From assembly GCA_934644965.1 (NCBI GenBank), contig CAKUDG010000043.1, positions 1 to 6,060 on the forward strand: DNA of 6,060 nt. The letters are read 5' to 3'. The notes under the pieces were generated by a model. It worked only from the letters and a program-made list of their open reading frames with translations. It did no database searches and was not told where the DNA came from. This DNA is from an uncultured Victivallales bacterium. GTDB taxonomy: Bacteria; Verrucomicrobiota; Lentisphaeria; Victivallales; UBA1829. The position numbers and the translations under genes are program-made. Of this stretch, positions 6,012-6,060 are shown piece after piece. Every line of letters starts with the position of its first letter. Position 1 is the first letter of the stretch.

Positions 6012-6039
6012 TTGACAAACGTGAAAGAGGTGGTAAAAT
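6012..6039 (+). promoter_or_regulatory. Strong sigma-70 promoter firing out of the window
   Basis: A perfect -35 box TTGACA (6012-6017), a 16-nt spacer and TAAAAT (6034-6039, five of six -10 bases). Transcription would start near 6046 and serve a gene beyond the right edge. It is the best consensus match among the promoters proposed here. Confidence 0.68.
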
Positions 6040-6044
6040 AAGGG

Positions 6045-6059
6045 CCTCACCGGATGAGG
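6045..6059 (+). other. Short hairpin at the start of the outgoing transcript (cut by the window edge)
   Basis: CCTCA (6045-6049) pairs with TGAGG (6055-6059) around the loop CCGGA. It coincides with the predicted transcription start, so it could be the first stem of a structured leader, an operator half, or chance. The window ends one base later. Confidence 0.25.
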
Positions 6060-6060
6060 G

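Overview
The window carries four clear protein genes of a sugar-use locus. On the minus strand are an L-fucose isomerase gene (fucI, 94-1857) and, upstream of it, a transcription factor with a GntR-type DNA-binding head and a LacI-type sugar-sensing body (2183-3430). Divergent from the regulator, on the plus strand, is a two-gene unit: a xylose-isomerase-like TIM-barrel sugar isomerase/epimerase (3750-4550) and a Gfo/Idh/MocA-family NAD(P)-dependent sugar dehydrogenase (4602-5747). I found no rRNA, tRNA, CRISPR array, transposase or integrase.

The organism is a bacterium of moderate GC content with strong Shine-Dalgarno sites, sigma-70-like promoters and intrinsic terminators. Short-tailed GntR/LacI hybrid regulators next to AP-endonuclease-2-type isomerases and Gfo/Idh dehydrogenases are typical of polysaccharide-degrading PVC-group bacteria. 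I favour a Lentisphaerota/Victivallales-like gut organism. This is an inference from gene content, not a demonstrated assignment.

Layout. 1-22: a short GC-rich stretch of unknown nature. 23-74: intrinsic terminator of fucI. 94-1857: fucI. 1858-2182 (325 bases, no gene): the fucI leader, a near-perfect 28-bp palindromic operator, a likely fucI promoter, and a 97-nt purine tract whose minus-strand transcript is C/U-rich and G-poor, like a Rho-loading site after the regulator gene. 2183-3430: regulator. 3431-3749 (319 bases): the regulator leader, an AT-rich cluster of inverted repeats between overlapping divergent promoters, and a perfect 7-bp inverted repeat near the predicted plus-strand start of transcription. 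3750-5747: isomerase plus dehydrogenase, 51 nt apart, probably one transcript. 5781-5820: strong terminator with a 16-bp stem. 5748-6060 (313 bases) has no gene: after the terminator come a second purine tract and a strong promoter that fires out of the window.

How it may work together. FucI interconverts L-fucose and L-fuculose (and D-arabinose and D-ribulose). The isomerase/dehydrogenase pair resembles gene pairs that oxidise and rearrange sugars or inositols. The regulator lies between the two units. The fucI palindrome has the GT-AT-AC core expected of GntR-family operators, so the simplest model is a sugar-responsive repressor controlling fucI and perhaps the divergent pair. No fuculokinase, fuculose-phosphate aldolase, transporter or fucosidase lies in the window, so the pathway is incomplete here.
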